Shown here in pieces: positions 54,203 through 64,000 of a stretch of 64,000 nt of DNA (its first letter is position 1; the number at the start of each line of letters is the position of its first letter). Origin of the DNA: Rhizobiaceae bacterium (GTDB lineage Bacteria > Pseudomonadota > Alphaproteobacteria > Rhizobiales > Rhizobiaceae). The position numbers were made by a program, and so were the translations under genes. The notes under the pieces were generated by a model that did no database searches, had not been told where the DNA came from, and worked only from the letters and a program-made list of their open reading frames with translations. The stretch lies in NCBI GenBank assembly GCA_017643495.1, contig JAEPNK010000001.1, forward strand, positions 415,623 through 479,622. Reading direction: 5' to 3'.

Positions 54203-55296
54203 CCTTCCGTGCATCAATCATTACCCTGTATCCGGAAATGTTTCCGGGACCACTCGGGATGTCGCTTGCAGGCAATGCGCTGGAACGTGGAGATTGCTCG
54301 ATTGAAACCTGCCACCTCCGCGAATTTGGAACCGGCAAACACAGGAATGTCGATGACACACCTGCCGGTGGCGGCGCAGGGATGGTGCTGAAACCGGATG
54401 TGCTTGCAAATGCGATCGACAGTGTTTCGGGAGCTGCCGACAACCGCCCGCGCCTGCTCATGTCACCACGCGGCAAACCCCTGACCCAAACCATGGTCCG
54501 TGAATTCTCGCAAGGCGAAGGACTGGTGATTGTGTGCGGGCGGTTCGAAGGGGTTGATGAGCGCGTCATTGGTGCCCGTAACCTGACCGAAATCTCAATC
54601 GGCGACTACATCCTGTCGGGAGGTGAACCTGCCGCACTGGTATTGCTTGATGCGGTCATACGACTTCTTCCAGGTGTCATGGGCAATGACCAGTCAGGCA
54701 CACATGAGAGTTTCGAGAACGGCCTGCTCGAACATCCGCATTACACACGCCCCCAGATATGGGAAGAGCGTGAAATTCCACCGGTTCTGACCAGCGGCAA
54801 CCACGGTGCCATTGAAAAATGGCAACGCGAACAGTCCGAACGCCTGACGGCAGAACGCCGCCCCGATCTTGCAGAAAAAATTCCCGGGTCCGACCCAAGA
54901 GCCAGGGAAATCATTCCTGCCCTGCCCGTTACAAACCTTGGCCAGGGTGTCGACTTCTACCGGGAACGACTGGGATTTGAATGCATATACCGTGATGAGG
55001 GCGGCTATGCCGTGATGCGGTGGCAGGCAGTCGAGCTTCATCTCTGGCTGGCCAATGATGAAAGCTGGCGCGAACGGCAAAAGGGGGTGCCAGTACAGTC
55101 TGGTGCCGAAAGTTTCATTGCAGGCACGCATTCCTGCCGCATCATGGTCAGTGGCGTAGAAGCATTGTGGGAAAAATACCGCAATACGGACATGATCCAC
55201 CCTAAGGGACACCTTGAAAAGAAACCCTGGGGCAGCACCGAGTTTGCCATTCTCGACCCCTGGGGCAATTTGATAACCTTTCACGAGTGGCTCTGA
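54199..55296 (+). CDS. trmD: tRNA (guanine37-N1)-methyltransferase TrmD fused to a VOC-family domain
   Basis: Residues 1-228 are a complete Trm[53 protein letters not shown] and the knot [23 protein letters not shown] split across two stretches. It makes m1G37, which prevents frameshifting. Residues 236-365 are a second domain of the VOC fold (glyoxalase/bleomycin resistance type): [52 protein letters not shown] and [16 protein letters not shown]. TrmD is normally about 240 residues, and a VOC fusion is unusual. No stop, frameshift or start-like site separates the domains. The VOC part resembles non-catalytic bleomycin-binding proteins more than metal glyoxalases. Confidence 0.93.
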   Translation: MTFRASIITLYPEMFPGPLGMSLAGNALERGDCSIETCHLREFGTGKHRNVDDTPAGGGAGMVLKPDVLANAIDSVSGAADNRPRLLMSPRGKPLTQTMVREFSQGEGLVIVCGRFEGVDERVIGARNLTEISIGDYILSGGEPAALVLLDAVIRLLPGVMGNDQSGTHESFENGLLEHPHYTRPQIWEEREIPPVLTSGNHGAIEKWQREQSERLTAERRPDLAEKIPGSDPRAREIIPALPVTNLGQGVDFYRERLGFECIYRDEGGYAVMRWQAVELHLWLANDESWRERQKGVPVQSGAESFIAGTHSCRIMVSGVEALWEKYRNTDMIHPKGHLEKKPWGSTEFAILDPWGNLITFHEWL

Positions 55297-55371
55297 GAGG
55301 CATCGTATAATCCATATTGTTGCCGTTCTTGCCTGCACTAGATGTATTCGCAAAACGTGAAGGGAATCCGG

Positions 55372-55752
55372 ATGCTCAAGAACACTGCTGTCTTTGTCAG
55401 AATTGCAATAATTGCCACCTGCCTGCTCGCTGTAAACGGCATCGCTCTGGCTCATCATGGCTGGTCATGGACGACTGGCGGCAACATCGAACTGGAAGGA
55501 GTGATCGTTTCTGCCGAACTCGGCCTGCCGCATGGCGTCGTAACCGTTGATGCCGATGGAGAGATCTGGAAAGTCGAAGTGGGACAGCCCTGGCGAAACG
55601 AACGGGCCGGACTTGGTGAGACCGACTTTGCACCCGGCAAGGAAATGCGCTTTGTCGGGGAGCCTTCATCCGATATTGATGATCGCGTCATGAAAGCCGA
55701 ACGCATCTTCATTGGTGACAAGGAACATGCGCTCTACCCGGAGCGCGACTAA
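55372..55752 (+). CDS. DUF6152-like exported protein
   Basis: The 126-residue protein has a signal peptide ending ALA, followed directly by HHGWSWTTGG, the hallmark of the small AHHGW-type exported family (DUF6152), and a beta-rich domain with ELEGVIVSAELGLPHGVVTV. Function is unknown; genes of this type occur near copper or nickel handling genes. ATG 55372 has GGGA eight bases upstream; ATG 55342 is possible. The next gene starts three bases after the stop. Confidence 0.65.
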   Translation: MLKNTAVFVRIAIIATCLLAVNGIALAHHGWSWTTGGNIELEGVIVSAELGLPHGVVTVDADGEIWKVEVGQPWRNERAGLGETDFAPGKEMRFVGEPSSDIDDRVMKAERIFIGDKEHALYPERD

Positions 55753-55755
55753 GGC

Positions 55756-56217
55756 GTGGAAGCAGGGCTTGAATGGCTGGCAGAATTACCGCTTTCCCGC
55801 TCAATCCGGTTTTCACGCTGGGGTTATGCTACTGTCAATGCAACCCACATAGCCTCAATAGCTATACTTTATGGATCAATCCTACTGCTCGACCTGAGGC
55901 TGATGGGCATGTGGAAGCGCGTCCCGCTTGCCCCGCTGCTTGAAACCGTACCCAGGCTCGCAGCAAGCGGACTGGCCATGGCGATGGTAACTGGCTTTTT
56001 GTTGTTCGCCACAAGGGCAACGGAATATGTACAACTCGGCATCTTCCAGCTGAAACTTGCAATCATTTTTGCCGGAACTGTTTTTGCCTTGTCGGTACAC
56101 TGGTACGGCGCACTTGAACAACGGTCCTCCGCTACCCTGAGAACCATCGGTCTGGTTTCAATCCTGTTTTGGACCAGCGCGCTTATTTGCGGAAGGCTTA
56201 TTGCCTTTGCAGGCTGA
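55756..56217 (+). CDS. four-helix membrane protein (DUF6644/DUF2214-like)
   Basis: The 153-residue protein has four hydrophobic helices, with polar residues and histidines in the first two (ATVNATHIASIAILYG) and a conserved HWYGALE near residue 114, possible haem or metal ligands. Similar proteins pair with the DUF6152 type as here. It starts at GTG 55756, three bases after the previous stop, and is probably translationally coupled. Function unknown. Confidence 0.6.
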   Translation: MEAGLEWLAELPLSRSIRFSRWGYATVNATHIASIAILYGSILLLDLRLMGMWKRVPLAPLLETVPRLAASGLAMAMVTGFLLFATRATEYVQLGIFQLKLAIIFAGTVFALSVHWYGALEQRSSATLRTIGLVSILFWTSALICGRLIAFAG

Positions 56218-56522
56218 ACATCGCCACAACACCGTGCTGAAATTGCGGTCGTGCCCGAAAAGGTGAAAATCTCCGGCAATCCGAAAAAGCCTTGCCGAAA
56301 CACTCGACAAACCGGCGCTTTTCGTCTATGTGACCGTCAAATTTCCGAAGAATACGGAAAAATGCTCATCGGCCTGGATATATTCCGGCCGGATCGGGTT
56401 CTGCGGACAGCCGCTTGAAAAACCCGTCCGGTGCCGCTCTGGCTTTTTAAAAAAGAACAATGCGTTGGGCAAAGGCGACCCTGATCACCCCTGGCCGGAC
56501 CTGAAACCGAAAGATTGGAAAC
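56218..56522. other. 305-base gap upstream of rplS
   Basis: The gap should contain the rplS promoter and leader. I can see an inverted repeat TTTCCG-N7-CGGAAA (56342-56360) and a TATATT hexamer near 56379, but no -35 element at proper spacing. GATTGGAAAC before the start provides a GGA-type ribosome binding site. No open frame is convincing. Confidence 0.4.
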
Positions 56523-57044
56523 ATGAACATTATCCAGCAGCTCGAAGCCGAGCAAGCAGCCTCCATTGAAGAAAAACGCAAACTGCCCGATTTCGAACCG
56601 GGCGACACCGTACGGGTACTTGTACGCGTGACAGAAGGGCAGCGGACACGCGTCCAGGCATACGAAGGCGTTTGCATTGCCCGTCAGGGTGGCGGCCTGA
56701 ACGAGAACTTTACCGTTCGCAAGATATCCTATGGTGAAGGCGTGGAACGTAGCTTCCCCGTCTATTCCCCGCTGGTTGAGGGCGTCGAAGTGGTTCGCCG
56801 CGGTAAAGTTCGCCGCGCCAAACTGTATTACCTGCGCAACCGTCGCGGAAAATCTGCGCGGATCGTTGAGAATACAGGCATTCGCGCGAAGAAGCTGAAC
56901 GATGCAGAGCGTCAGGCAATGCTTGAAGAAAAGGCCCGTATCGAGGCTGAAAAGATTGCTGCAGCAGAAGCGCTGGCCCAGGAAAAGGCTGCCGAGGATG
57001 CCGCCAAGGCAAAAGCGGCGGAAGAAGCAAAAACCGAAGAATAA
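56523..57044 (+). CDS. rplS: 50S ribosomal protein L19 with Ala/Glu-rich tail
   Basis: The L19 core (about 1-125) contains [50 protein letters not shown] and [24 protein letters not shown] charged tail of about 45 residues ends AEEAKTEE, the same octapeptide that ends S16. L19 lies at the subunit interface. It starts at ATG 56523 and is followed by a strong terminator; here it is separated from trmD by two small genes, unlike the usual rpsP-rimM-trmD-rplS order. Confidence 0.97.
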   Translation: MNIIQQLEAEQAASIEEKRKLPDFEPGDTVRVLVRVTEGQRTRVQAYEGVCIARQGGGLNENFTVRKISYGEGVERSFPVYSPLVEGVEVVRRGKVRRAKLYYLRNRRGKSARIVENTGIRAKKLNDAERQAMLEEKARIEAEKIAAAEALAQEKAAEDAAKAKAAEEAKTEE

Positions 57045-57070
57045 GCCTGCGCTTTTATACTGTTTGATGA

Positions 57071-57098
57071 ACGGCCTGCACATTGTGCAGGCCGTTTT
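57071..57098 (+). terminator. intrinsic terminator of rplS
   Basis: ACGGCCTGCAC (57071-57081) and GTGCAGGCCGT (57085-57095) form an 11-bp stem with a 3-base loop followed by TTT. It lies 27 bases after the stop. Confidence 0.92.
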
Positions 57099-57194
57099 GC
57101 ATTCCGGTACAGGGTTTTTTAAGCACCCGCTGCTACAATCTGCCTGATTGAAAACACATGCGACAAGTCTCGCCCCGACCAGCATGAGGCAGGA

Positions 57195-58358
57195 ATGACA
57201 ACAAAACCGGAAAACACACCCGATGAAATCTGCCAGCTTCGCATGGAAGTTTTTGAAGGCCCGACCGGAACCGCTGAAATTGCAAATGCATGGCGACTTC
57301 TCAGCAAGGAAGTTGCCGGGCCACTGACATTTTTCCAGTCTGCTTCCTGGTGTATCAACTGGTTAAAGGCACATGATAATGTCCGGCCTGTGATAGTTGC
57401 AGTCTGGCATGGTGATCAGCTTTCAATGCTCATGCCATTGGCGGAAAAGCGGACCTTGGGGGGAATGGCCCTGGAAACGCTTACCGGTGCCGATGCAGAA
57501 TATTCGCTGCCACTGGTTCGTAATGGGACAAGTATCACACAGGCTTTCTCGGCACTTCTTGACGGTTTGTATGCTGCTGGCAAATGGGACCTGTTGCAAA
57601 TGAACAGCGTCCCGGAAAATCATCCCCTTATTACTCTGGCAGACGAAGCGAACAGTATGCCCGCCGAGCTTGAATACTCTTCGGTTATCGAACTGGAAGG
57701 TCTCGGCTCACTTGATGACTATCTGGCAACACGTTCGAAAAGCACCCGAAGAAGCTTGCGCAGGAAAATGCAGGCCTTTGAAAAACTTGGGCAGGTGACC
57801 TGCAGCGTATCACCGGTAACCGAGGAAACAATGAAGTCTGTTTTCGCGACAATATGTGAGTGGAAACGCGAATGGTTCGTGGAAAACGGTGTGTTGGGAG
57901 GAAATTTCAACGGCCGTGAAATGAAACGCCATCTTCTTGCATTCTGTCAAACAGACGGGGTCGGCGAACCAACGCTGGCAAGCGAATTGCGGCTCGACGG
58001 GGAACTGGTGGCTTGCGACCTGATGCTTCAGGGCGACGGCGTTCTTTACAGCTATGTAACGGCGCGGGATCTGGCTTTTCATACATATGGCGTTGGTACA
58101 GTCATGGACATGTATACGATACGTCACGCGATCGAAAACGGCTACAAGGCCTTTGATCTGCTTTCTGCCCCGAACCCCAGCAAGGACAGCCTTTCGAACC
58201 GGCAAATTCCCCTGCAGGACGTTCGTTTTCCGTTGACCGGAAAGGGCAGGATGATGGCGGGATTTGATCGTCTTCGCTTGCGAAACACGCTCAAGAACAC
58301 GTTTTATTCCCTCCCTCTTGGTATCCGCCAACGCATTGTCAGACTGCGGAAAACCTGA
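57195..58358 (+). CDS. CelD/BcsL-type GNAT acetyltransferase
   Basis: The 387-residue protein matches the CelD/BcsL family, with an N-terminal segment (TFFQSASWCINWLKAH) and a C-terminal GNAT-like half: LDDYLATRSKSTRRSLRRKMQ, ASELRLDGELVACDLML and YSYVTARDLAFHTYGVGTV with the AIENGYKAFDLLSAP segment. Members are linked to cellulose or capsule modification, but no cellulose synthase genes are near. ATG 57195 is used. Confidence 0.8.
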   Translation: MTTKPENTPDEICQLRMEVFEGPTGTAEIANAWRLLSKEVAGPLTFFQSASWCINWLKAHDNVRPVIVAVWHGDQLSMLMPLAEKRTLGGMALETLTGADAEYSLPLVRNGTSITQAFSALLDGLYAAGKWDLLQMNSVPENHPLITLADEANSMPAELEYSSVIELEGLGSLDDYLATRSKSTRRSLRRKMQAFEKLGQVTCSVSPVTEETMKSVFATICEWKREWFVENGVLGGNFNGREMKRHLLAFCQTDGVGEPTLASELRLDGELVACDLMLQGDGVLYSYVTARDLAFHTYGVGTVMDMYTIRHAIENGYKAFDLLSAPNPSKDSLSNRQIPLQDVRFPLTGKGRMMAGFDRLRLRNTLKNTFYSLPLGIRQRIVRLRKT

Positions 58359-58457
58359 ACGGTCTGCAACACCCTGAAAGCATGTGCGTGAAAGGTGCTT
58401 CCGGTAAATGCCGTGCTTTGCTAGCATGGTTGTATCGTACCGGAAGGAGGACCGATC

Positions 58458-60131
58458 ATGTTGCCAGCGCTGTATAGCCGGCTTGTCACATTGATAACCG
58501 TGTCGGGCCTTTTGTTTTCCGTCCTTTCCCATGCCGTAAGCGCCGAGGAAGTTCCGGCGCTTGACAATAACAATACCGAAACAACACCTGCCCCTACTCC
58601 TGACAATGGCATAGCCGCAGCAATCGACAGCGAGACCGGCAGCGCCGCGTCGCAAACAGCGCGCCAGCGGCTTTCTGCAATTCGCGAACATTATGAAATG
58701 CACGGATTTTTGCCAATCTGGACAGAAGACGGAACCCCGACCCAAAAAGCGCATCAGGTTATTGAAGCAATCGGTCGCGCTGCGGAGCATGGATTGCGCC
58801 AATCCGATTACGGGGTTGATGCACTGTCCGAACGGATTTCCCAAACCCCTTTCGTTGATCCTGCCGGTTTCGAGGTGGAACTTTCGGTTGCCCTAGTAGC
58901 CTATGCACAACACCTGAACGCAGGGCGGGTAGATCCGGCAACGGTTACCAGTGAGAACGTAATCTATCCGGACCGGGTATCAGCCAATGAAATTTTGAAC
59001 GGTGCGCGCAAAACCGAATACATCATCCCGTATTTGCGGCTCCTCGCTCCCCGAACACCACGCTATGACCGTTTGCGCAATGCAATGCGTGACTATCGCC
59101 GGATTGCTGCAACTGGGGGCTGGCCCGTTATTCCCGAGGGCGAAGTGATCAAGCCGGGAATGACGGATGCTCGGGTCGATATTCTTCGCAAAAGACTGGT
59201 TGTCACGGGCGAATACGCTCCGGAGGGCACACCACAGGATACCGGATTGTATGAAGGGCCGATTGTTGAGGCTGTAAAACTTTTCCAGGAACGTCACGGA
59301 TTGGAGATTGATGGTGTGATCGGACCGAACACGCTCAAGGAGATCAATCTTTCCGTTGAGGACCGGATTGCAATAATGGAATACAATCTCGAACGGCGGC
59401 GCTGGATGCAAAACGACTATGGCCAGCATTACATTTTTGCCAATCTCGCAGACCAGGTGGTCAAGGTCGTCAAAAATGGCAAAACCATTTATGCGGAGAT
59501 TATCCAGGTAGGCCTGCCATATCACCGGACACCGGTTTTTACAGACACGATGGAATATATCGAATTTAACCCTTACTGGAATGTGCCCTATTCCATTGCA
59601 ACGCGGGAACTTCTTCCCAAACTGAAGCAGAACCCGCATGCATATGCGTCACAAGGCTATGAAGTATTGCGTGGCGGACAGGTGATCAACGCATCAGCCG
59701 TACCGTGGCATGCTTATTCGCGCTCCAATTTTCCGGTTCGCATACGTCAGCGTCCCGGTGACCGGAATGCACTGGGCCGGGTGAAATTCATGTTCCCCAA
59801 CAAACACAATGTTTATATCCATGACACGCCTTCAAAATCCAAATTCAATAACGCCTCACGATTTTTCAGCCATGGATGCCTGCGCCTGAAAAACCCGTTC
59901 CGGTTTGCGGAAATCCTGCTCGGCGAGCAGGGTTGGAGCCGGGCGCGGATAGACCAGGTTGTCAATTCCCGCAAACGCACGGTTGTCAAACTCGACAAGC
60001 AATTGCCCGTTCATGTCGCTTACCTCACCGCTTGGGTAAACAAGGACGGTTCCATCCATTTTCGCCGTGACGTCTATGGTCGCGATGCGATAATGGCAAA
60101 AACCCTGAACAGAATACGCTCCGGGCAATAG
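58458..60131 (+). CDS. L,D-transpeptidase with peptidoglycan-binding domain (YcbB-like)
   Basis: The signal peptide (cleavage near VSA-E) leads to a periplasmic enzyme of about 525 residues. A PG_binding_1 domain lies at about 235-290 (LFQERHGLEIDGVIGPNTLKEI), and the YkuD catalytic domain follows, with the His in NKHNVYIHDTP and the nucleophile Cys in FFSHGCLRLKNP. It forms 3-3 crosslinks in peptidoglycan or anchors proteins. AAGGAGG precedes ATG 58458. It is a single gene between the acetyltransferase and leuC. Confidence 0.93.
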   Translation: MLPALYSRLVTLITVSGLLFSVLSHAVSAEEVPALDNNNTETTPAPTPDNGIAAAIDSETGSAASQTARQRLSAIREHYEMHGFLPIWTEDGTPTQKAHQVIEAIGRAAEHGLRQSDYGVDALSERISQTPFVDPAGFEVELSVALVAYAQHLNAGRVDPATVTSENVIYPDRVSANEILNGARKTEYIIPYLRLLAPRTPRYDRLRNAMRDYRRIAATGGWPVIPEGEVIKPGMTDARVDILRKRLVVTGEYAPEGTPQDTGLYEGPIVEAVKLFQERHGLEIDGVIGPNTLKEINLSVEDRIAIMEYNLERRRWMQNDYGQHYIFANLADQVVKVVKNGKTIYAEIIQVGLPYHRTPVFTDTMEYIEFNPYWNVPYSIATRELLPKLKQNPHAYASQGYEVLRGGQVINASAVPWHAYSRSNFPVRIRQRPGDRNALGRVKFMFPNKHNVYIHDTPSKSKFNNASRFFSHGCLRLKNPFRFAEILLGEQGWSRARIDQVVNSRKRTVVKLDKQLPVHVAYLTAWVNKDGSIHFRRDVYGRDAIMAKTLNRIRSGQ

Positions 60132-60340
60132 CCCGGTTGCGTCCGACCGGAAATTCGGCAATCCAGACCGCTGCTGGCTGAAAACAGGGGCCAGGACACC
60201 ATTCGCCAGTCACACAGGGAATGCATTGGTACGGTTCTCCGCTCACCGGTGATGCTGCATCTTTCTTGACGCCCCGCTTTTGCGGGTGCATATCAGTCTG
60301 GAATTTTTCAAATATATCTGGCAGGACGGACACCATCATC

Positions 60341-61744
<1,404 letters not shown>

Positions 61745-61783
61745 ACCGGGATTACTGCAGGCAGAAACAGTAGGGACAGCCTG

Positions 61784-62407
61784 ATGAAATCCAAACGAAC
61801 AATCCTGAAAGCGGTAGCGACCTTGGTCGCTGCCGCTTTTTCATTTCCCGCTGTGGCCGCATGTAATACTGCCAAGCCGCCTGCCGACCTGTTTACGGAA
61901 AAGGATGCATGGCGGTTTTCGCAACTGGTCGAAAGCAGAACACGCGGGCTTGCCCTTGCCGTATCCTCTGACCGGACAGCAGACCGGAAAAAACTGTCTG
62001 AAGCATTGGTAGACCTGTATCCTGACAAGGATGAAGAACGGCCAAAACATGCTGCTGACCGCCTTGTCGGGAGCTATGGCTGTTCGATCATCAAGCTGGG
62101 CGGCCTTCCTCCACTGGTTGCCTACCAGGCCTTCCGTTGTGAAATTCATTCCGGCAAGGACGGCCTCATCATTGAAAAGACAACCGGATCACAACAGTTT
62201 TACGGCAGGCTCATCGCTTCGGGAAACGGGTTTGCCTATGCGGGTACGCTTCGTTACCAGGATGAAACAACAACACCCTATGGGAATGGCCCGGAACGTG
62301 ACCAGGCCGGCTGTCTTGCCGTGGTCTCTCCACACAAACTGGTTCTGGAGCTTCCCTATCCGCATTATGAGGCAATTCACGACATTGTCGTGCTGAAACG
62401 CCGATAG
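61784..62407 (+). CDS. DUF4893-like exported protein
   Basis: A signal peptide (cleavage near AVA-A) precedes about 180 residues with SYGCSIIKLGGLPPLVAYQAFRC split in two stretches, and IEKTTGSQQFYGRL, which resemble the DUF4893 family of uncharacterised exported proteins. Three cysteines could form disulfides. Start ATG 61784 has AGGGACAG upstream. The signal-peptide codons contain an intrinsic-terminator-like hairpin, 61811-61841. Confidence 0.6.
   Translation: MKSKRTILKAVATLVAAAFSFPAVAACNTAKPPADLFTEKDAWRFSQLVESRTRGLALAVSSDRTADRKKLSEALVDLYPDKDEERPKHAADRLVGSYGCSIIKLGGLPPLVAYQAFRCEIHSGKDGLIIEKTTGSQQFYGRLIASGNGFAYAGTLRYQDETTTPYGNGPERDQAGCLAVVSPHKLVLELPYPHYEAIHDIVVLKRR
61811..61841 (+). terminator. 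terminator-like hairpin inside the signal-peptide codons of the DUF4893-like gene
   Basis: GCGGTAGCGAC (61811-61821) pairs with GTCGCTGCCGC (61826-61836), with one U-G pair, around a 4-base loop, and five T residues follow. It is 67 bases after the leuC stop and within codons 10-19 of the next gene. It could terminate leuC transcripts or attenuate the downstream gene, translation of which would disrupt the stem. Confidence 0.6.
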
Positions 62408-62427
62408 TTGTCATTCCAAGTACACGT

Positions 62428-63366
62428 TCACAGGCTCTGCATGAACAACAACCAGCCTGAAATCGTGAACACCGAAAGAATGTTTGCGATAACCAGTACA
62501 GAAGCGGACAAACCCTGCGCCCGTTTGTAGAGATTGGCAAAAATATAGACATTCATCCCTGGAGGCATGGCAGCAAGAACAGTTGCGGCCTGAACAAACA
62601 GCATGTCGAGACCGAAGACATGATAACTCAGCACAAATGCTATCAGCGGATGAATGAACAAGGACAACACCGAAACCATCAGGGCTTCAGACAGTTCAGA
62701 ACTGATTCGGTAGCGGTTGAGAACAATGCCGATGCCAACCAGCGATACGGGAATTGCAGTGACCCGGATCATGTCCAGTGCCCGCTCCAGAGGAATGAAC
62801 AACTCCAGGCCGGTCAGGTTCAGTGCAATACCGGTCAATATTCCGAACATCAGGGGATTGGCCATTACGGCGGACATTGCAGCCCGTACTGTCTCCCCAA
62901 AGCCCCGCCCGTCCTGACGCGCAAACTCCATCGTGACCATGCCAAGCGTATAAAGTGATGAAGCATGAAGTGCGATGATGCCAAACACGGGCGCGAGAAT
63001 GGCGTCGCCAAATGCAAGCTGTACGACCGGAATACCGATCAGCACCGAATTGGAGAACACGGCACAAAACCCGACCGCAACCGATTCCCCGGGGCGCCGT
63101 TTCCAGAAAATGCGTGAGAGCACGATACCGAGAATGAAGCAGGTCACCGCACCGGTATAGAAACTCACAAGCATCGGCACCTGGAAGGCCTTGCTGAAAT
63201 CCAGTCGGTACATGGCCAGAAACAATAGCACCGGCACGCCGACACGCAGCGCATATGCATTGAGCGCATCAGCCACACTGTCAGGAAGGTATTTGAACCT
63301 TCCGATGAGATAACTGGCACCAAGAATGAAGAAAACGGGGAAGACGGTGAAAAAGACAGATAGCAA
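62428..63366 (-). CDS. AEC-family auxin-efflux-carrier-like transporter
   Basis: The 312-residue protein has ten hydrophobic helices in two halves and typical motifs: FNSVLIGIPVVQLAFG (here FSNSVLIGIPVVQLAFG), LGMVTMEFARQ and the broken-helix AAMPPGMNVYIFANLY. AEC proteins are secondary carriers for malonate, malate or other organic anions. The plus-strand neighbour sdhC is divergent; the gene converges on the DUF4893-like gene. Confidence 0.85.
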   Translation of the reverse strand: MLSVFFTVFPVFFILGASYLIGRFKYLPDSVADALNAYALRVGVPVLLFLAMYRLDFSKAFQVPMLVSFYTGAVTCFILGIVLSRIFWKRRPGESVAVGFCAVFSNSVLIGIPVVQLAFGDAILAPVFGIIALHASSLYTLGMVTMEFARQDGRGFGETVRAAMSAVMANPLMFGILTGIALNLTGLELFIPLERALDMIRVTAIPVSLVGIGIVLNRYRISSELSEALMVSVLSLFIHPLIAFVLSYHVFGLDMLFVQAATVLAAMPPGMNVYIFANLYKRAQGLSASVLVIANILSVFTISGWLLFMQSL

Positions 63367-63493
63367 GGTGGAAAATCCGGTCGCAAGAGAGCAAGTGACT
63401 GCAGCATCGCAAGAATACAGCCATTATGTGCAGAATGGGAAGGCCTGCGGCGATATTCACGCTACCCATCATGTTTCAAATGCGTTACAGACT

Positions 63494-63522
63494 TTGACGA
63501 TCCCGACTGCTCGTTCTATGTA
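63494..63522 (+). promoter_or_regulatory. sigma-70-type promoter of the sdh operon
   Basis: TTGACG at 63494-63499 and TATGTA at 63517-63522 are separated by 17 bases. Initiation near 63530 would give a leader of about 64 bases before the sdhC start. Confidence 0.6.
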
Positions 63523-63592
63523 GGTTTTCAAAGGTACAGGGGGTTTGTACCGCAAGCCCGGAACGGCGCTTGAAAAACGCAAGGATTTAACA

Positions 63593-63991
63593 ATGGCTAA
63601 TGTCGAGCTGCAGGACCGACGTCCGCTTTCGCCACACCTCTCCGTATACAGGCTGATCCCAACCATGGTCGCCTCCATCATGCACCGGATAACCGGAGCC
63701 GCCCTTTACTTCGGGACGCTTCTTTTTGTCTGGTGGATTTTTTCCGCAGCTGTCTCACCGCAATATTTTGAATTCGCCAATAGCATATATGGCTCCATAC
63801 CGGGCCAGATAGTTCTGTTCGGCTACACTTGGGCGCTGATGCACCACCTCGCAGGCGGACTGCGCCACTTCATGTGGGACACGGGTCGCGGTTTCGACAA
63901 GCATTTCTCGACAAAACTTGCATGGGCCACATGGGGCTTTTCAATCAGTGCGACTATCCTCATCTGGATCATCGCCTACGCAGTCCGATAG
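63593..63991 (+). CDS. sdhC: succinate dehydrogenase cytochrome b556 subunit
   Basis: SdhC anchors succinate dehydrogenase in the membrane and provides haem and quinone binding. The protein (132 residues) has RPLSPHLSVYRLIPTMVASIMHRITGAAL, with the conserved SPHLSIY and HRxTG motifs in two stretches, the haem-ligand histidine in WALMHHLAGGLRHFMWD, and three membrane helices. ATG 63593 has AAGGA seven bases upstream; the frame itself opens at 63545. It begins the sdhCDAB operon, cut by the window edge. Confidence 0.94.
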   Translation: MANVELQDRRPLSPHLSVYRLIPTMVASIMHRITGAALYFGTLLFVWWIFSAAVSPQYFEFANSIYGSIPGQIVLFGYTWALMHHLAGGLRHFMWDTGRGFDKHFSTKLAWATWGFSISATILIWIIAYAVR

Positions 63992-63994
63992 GAG
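63990..63994 (+). promoter_or_regulatory. ribosome binding site of the next gene (probably sdhD)
   Basis: AGGAG overlaps the sdhC stop codon (TAG 63989-63991) and the sequence ends GATTACA, at good spacing for a start just past the window edge. sdhD is expected there. Confidence 0.55.
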
Positions 63995-64000
63995 ATTACA

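Noticed and set aside
57810-58844. A 344-codon minus-strand frame
   Set aside because: It spans the ends of two well-supported plus-strand genes and the promoter region between them, with no family features.

Overview
The window is a gene-dense chromosomal segment of an alphaproteobacterium, most likely an order Hyphomicrobiales (Rhizobiales) organism of moderate GC. The evidence is the gene content and order: mutS next to an OlsB-type ornithine acyltransferase, an IalB-family exported protein near rlmN and argG, DUF2794 and DUF1223 genes, acnA divergent from ccmABCDG, the run dapF-mtaB-ftsY-yciB, and ffh-chorismate mutase-rpsP-rimM-trmD-rplS followed by leuC and sdhC. I saw no tRNA, rRNA, insertion sequence, prophage or CRISPR array. 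Nearly all of it looks like ordinary core chromosome.

Layout. 1-9.5 kb: mutS, olsB, a hybrid sensor kinase and yifB on the minus strand, then a membrane-anchored class III nucleotide cyclase on the plus strand. 9.5-19.6 kb: asd, an acetyltransferase, a chromate transporter overlapping tail-to-tail with an orphan TAXI-type binding protein, argG, a LysE exporter, mntP, a membrane protein behind rlmN, and ialB. 19.8-25.8 kb: small RNA and pterin enzymes, then an SGNH esterase divergent from a two-gene ABC exporter (the tesA/ybbA/ybbP arrangement). 26-29.6 kb: a Bax inhibitor-1 gene with a structured leader, a sulfotransferase-like gene, DUF2794, a predicted small RNA and DUF1223. 29.8-36.2 kb: acnA and the divergent cytochrome c maturation operon ccmABCDG, with an Irr-box-like site in the shared promoter region. 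The small ccmD gene (56 codons) is included. 36.2-42.2 kb: a minus-strand run with yciB, ftsY, mtaB, dapF and a metallo-beta-lactamase-fold enzyme. 42.3-50.4 kb: an HMG-CoA lyase/crotonase pair, a MarR-MOSC operon divergent from an exported protein over an 11-bp inverted repeat, an aminotransferase, PepSY and DUF2946-like genes and an OxyR-like regulator. 50.5-64 kb: a predicted small RNA, ffh, chorismate mutase, the ribosomal/tRNA-modification cluster, an L,D-transpeptidase, leuC, a DUF4893-like gene, an AEC transporter and sdhC, with the sdhD ribosome binding site at the right edge.

The most unusual items are: trmD is fused in frame to a VOC (glyoxalase/bleomycin-resistance-type) domain of about 130 residues; two previously unannotated structured transcripts with intrinsic terminators lie at 28641-28790 (minus) and 50594-50703 (plus); a MarR regulator carries a four-cysteine C-terminal tail and sits next to a strong palindromic operator; and a terminator-like hairpin lies inside the signal-peptide codons of the gene after leuC. 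Start codons were reassigned where the longest frame began with TTG or GTG without a ribosome binding site and an ATG or GTG with a good site lay downstream. All functional names rest on motif recognition by eye, not on database searches.
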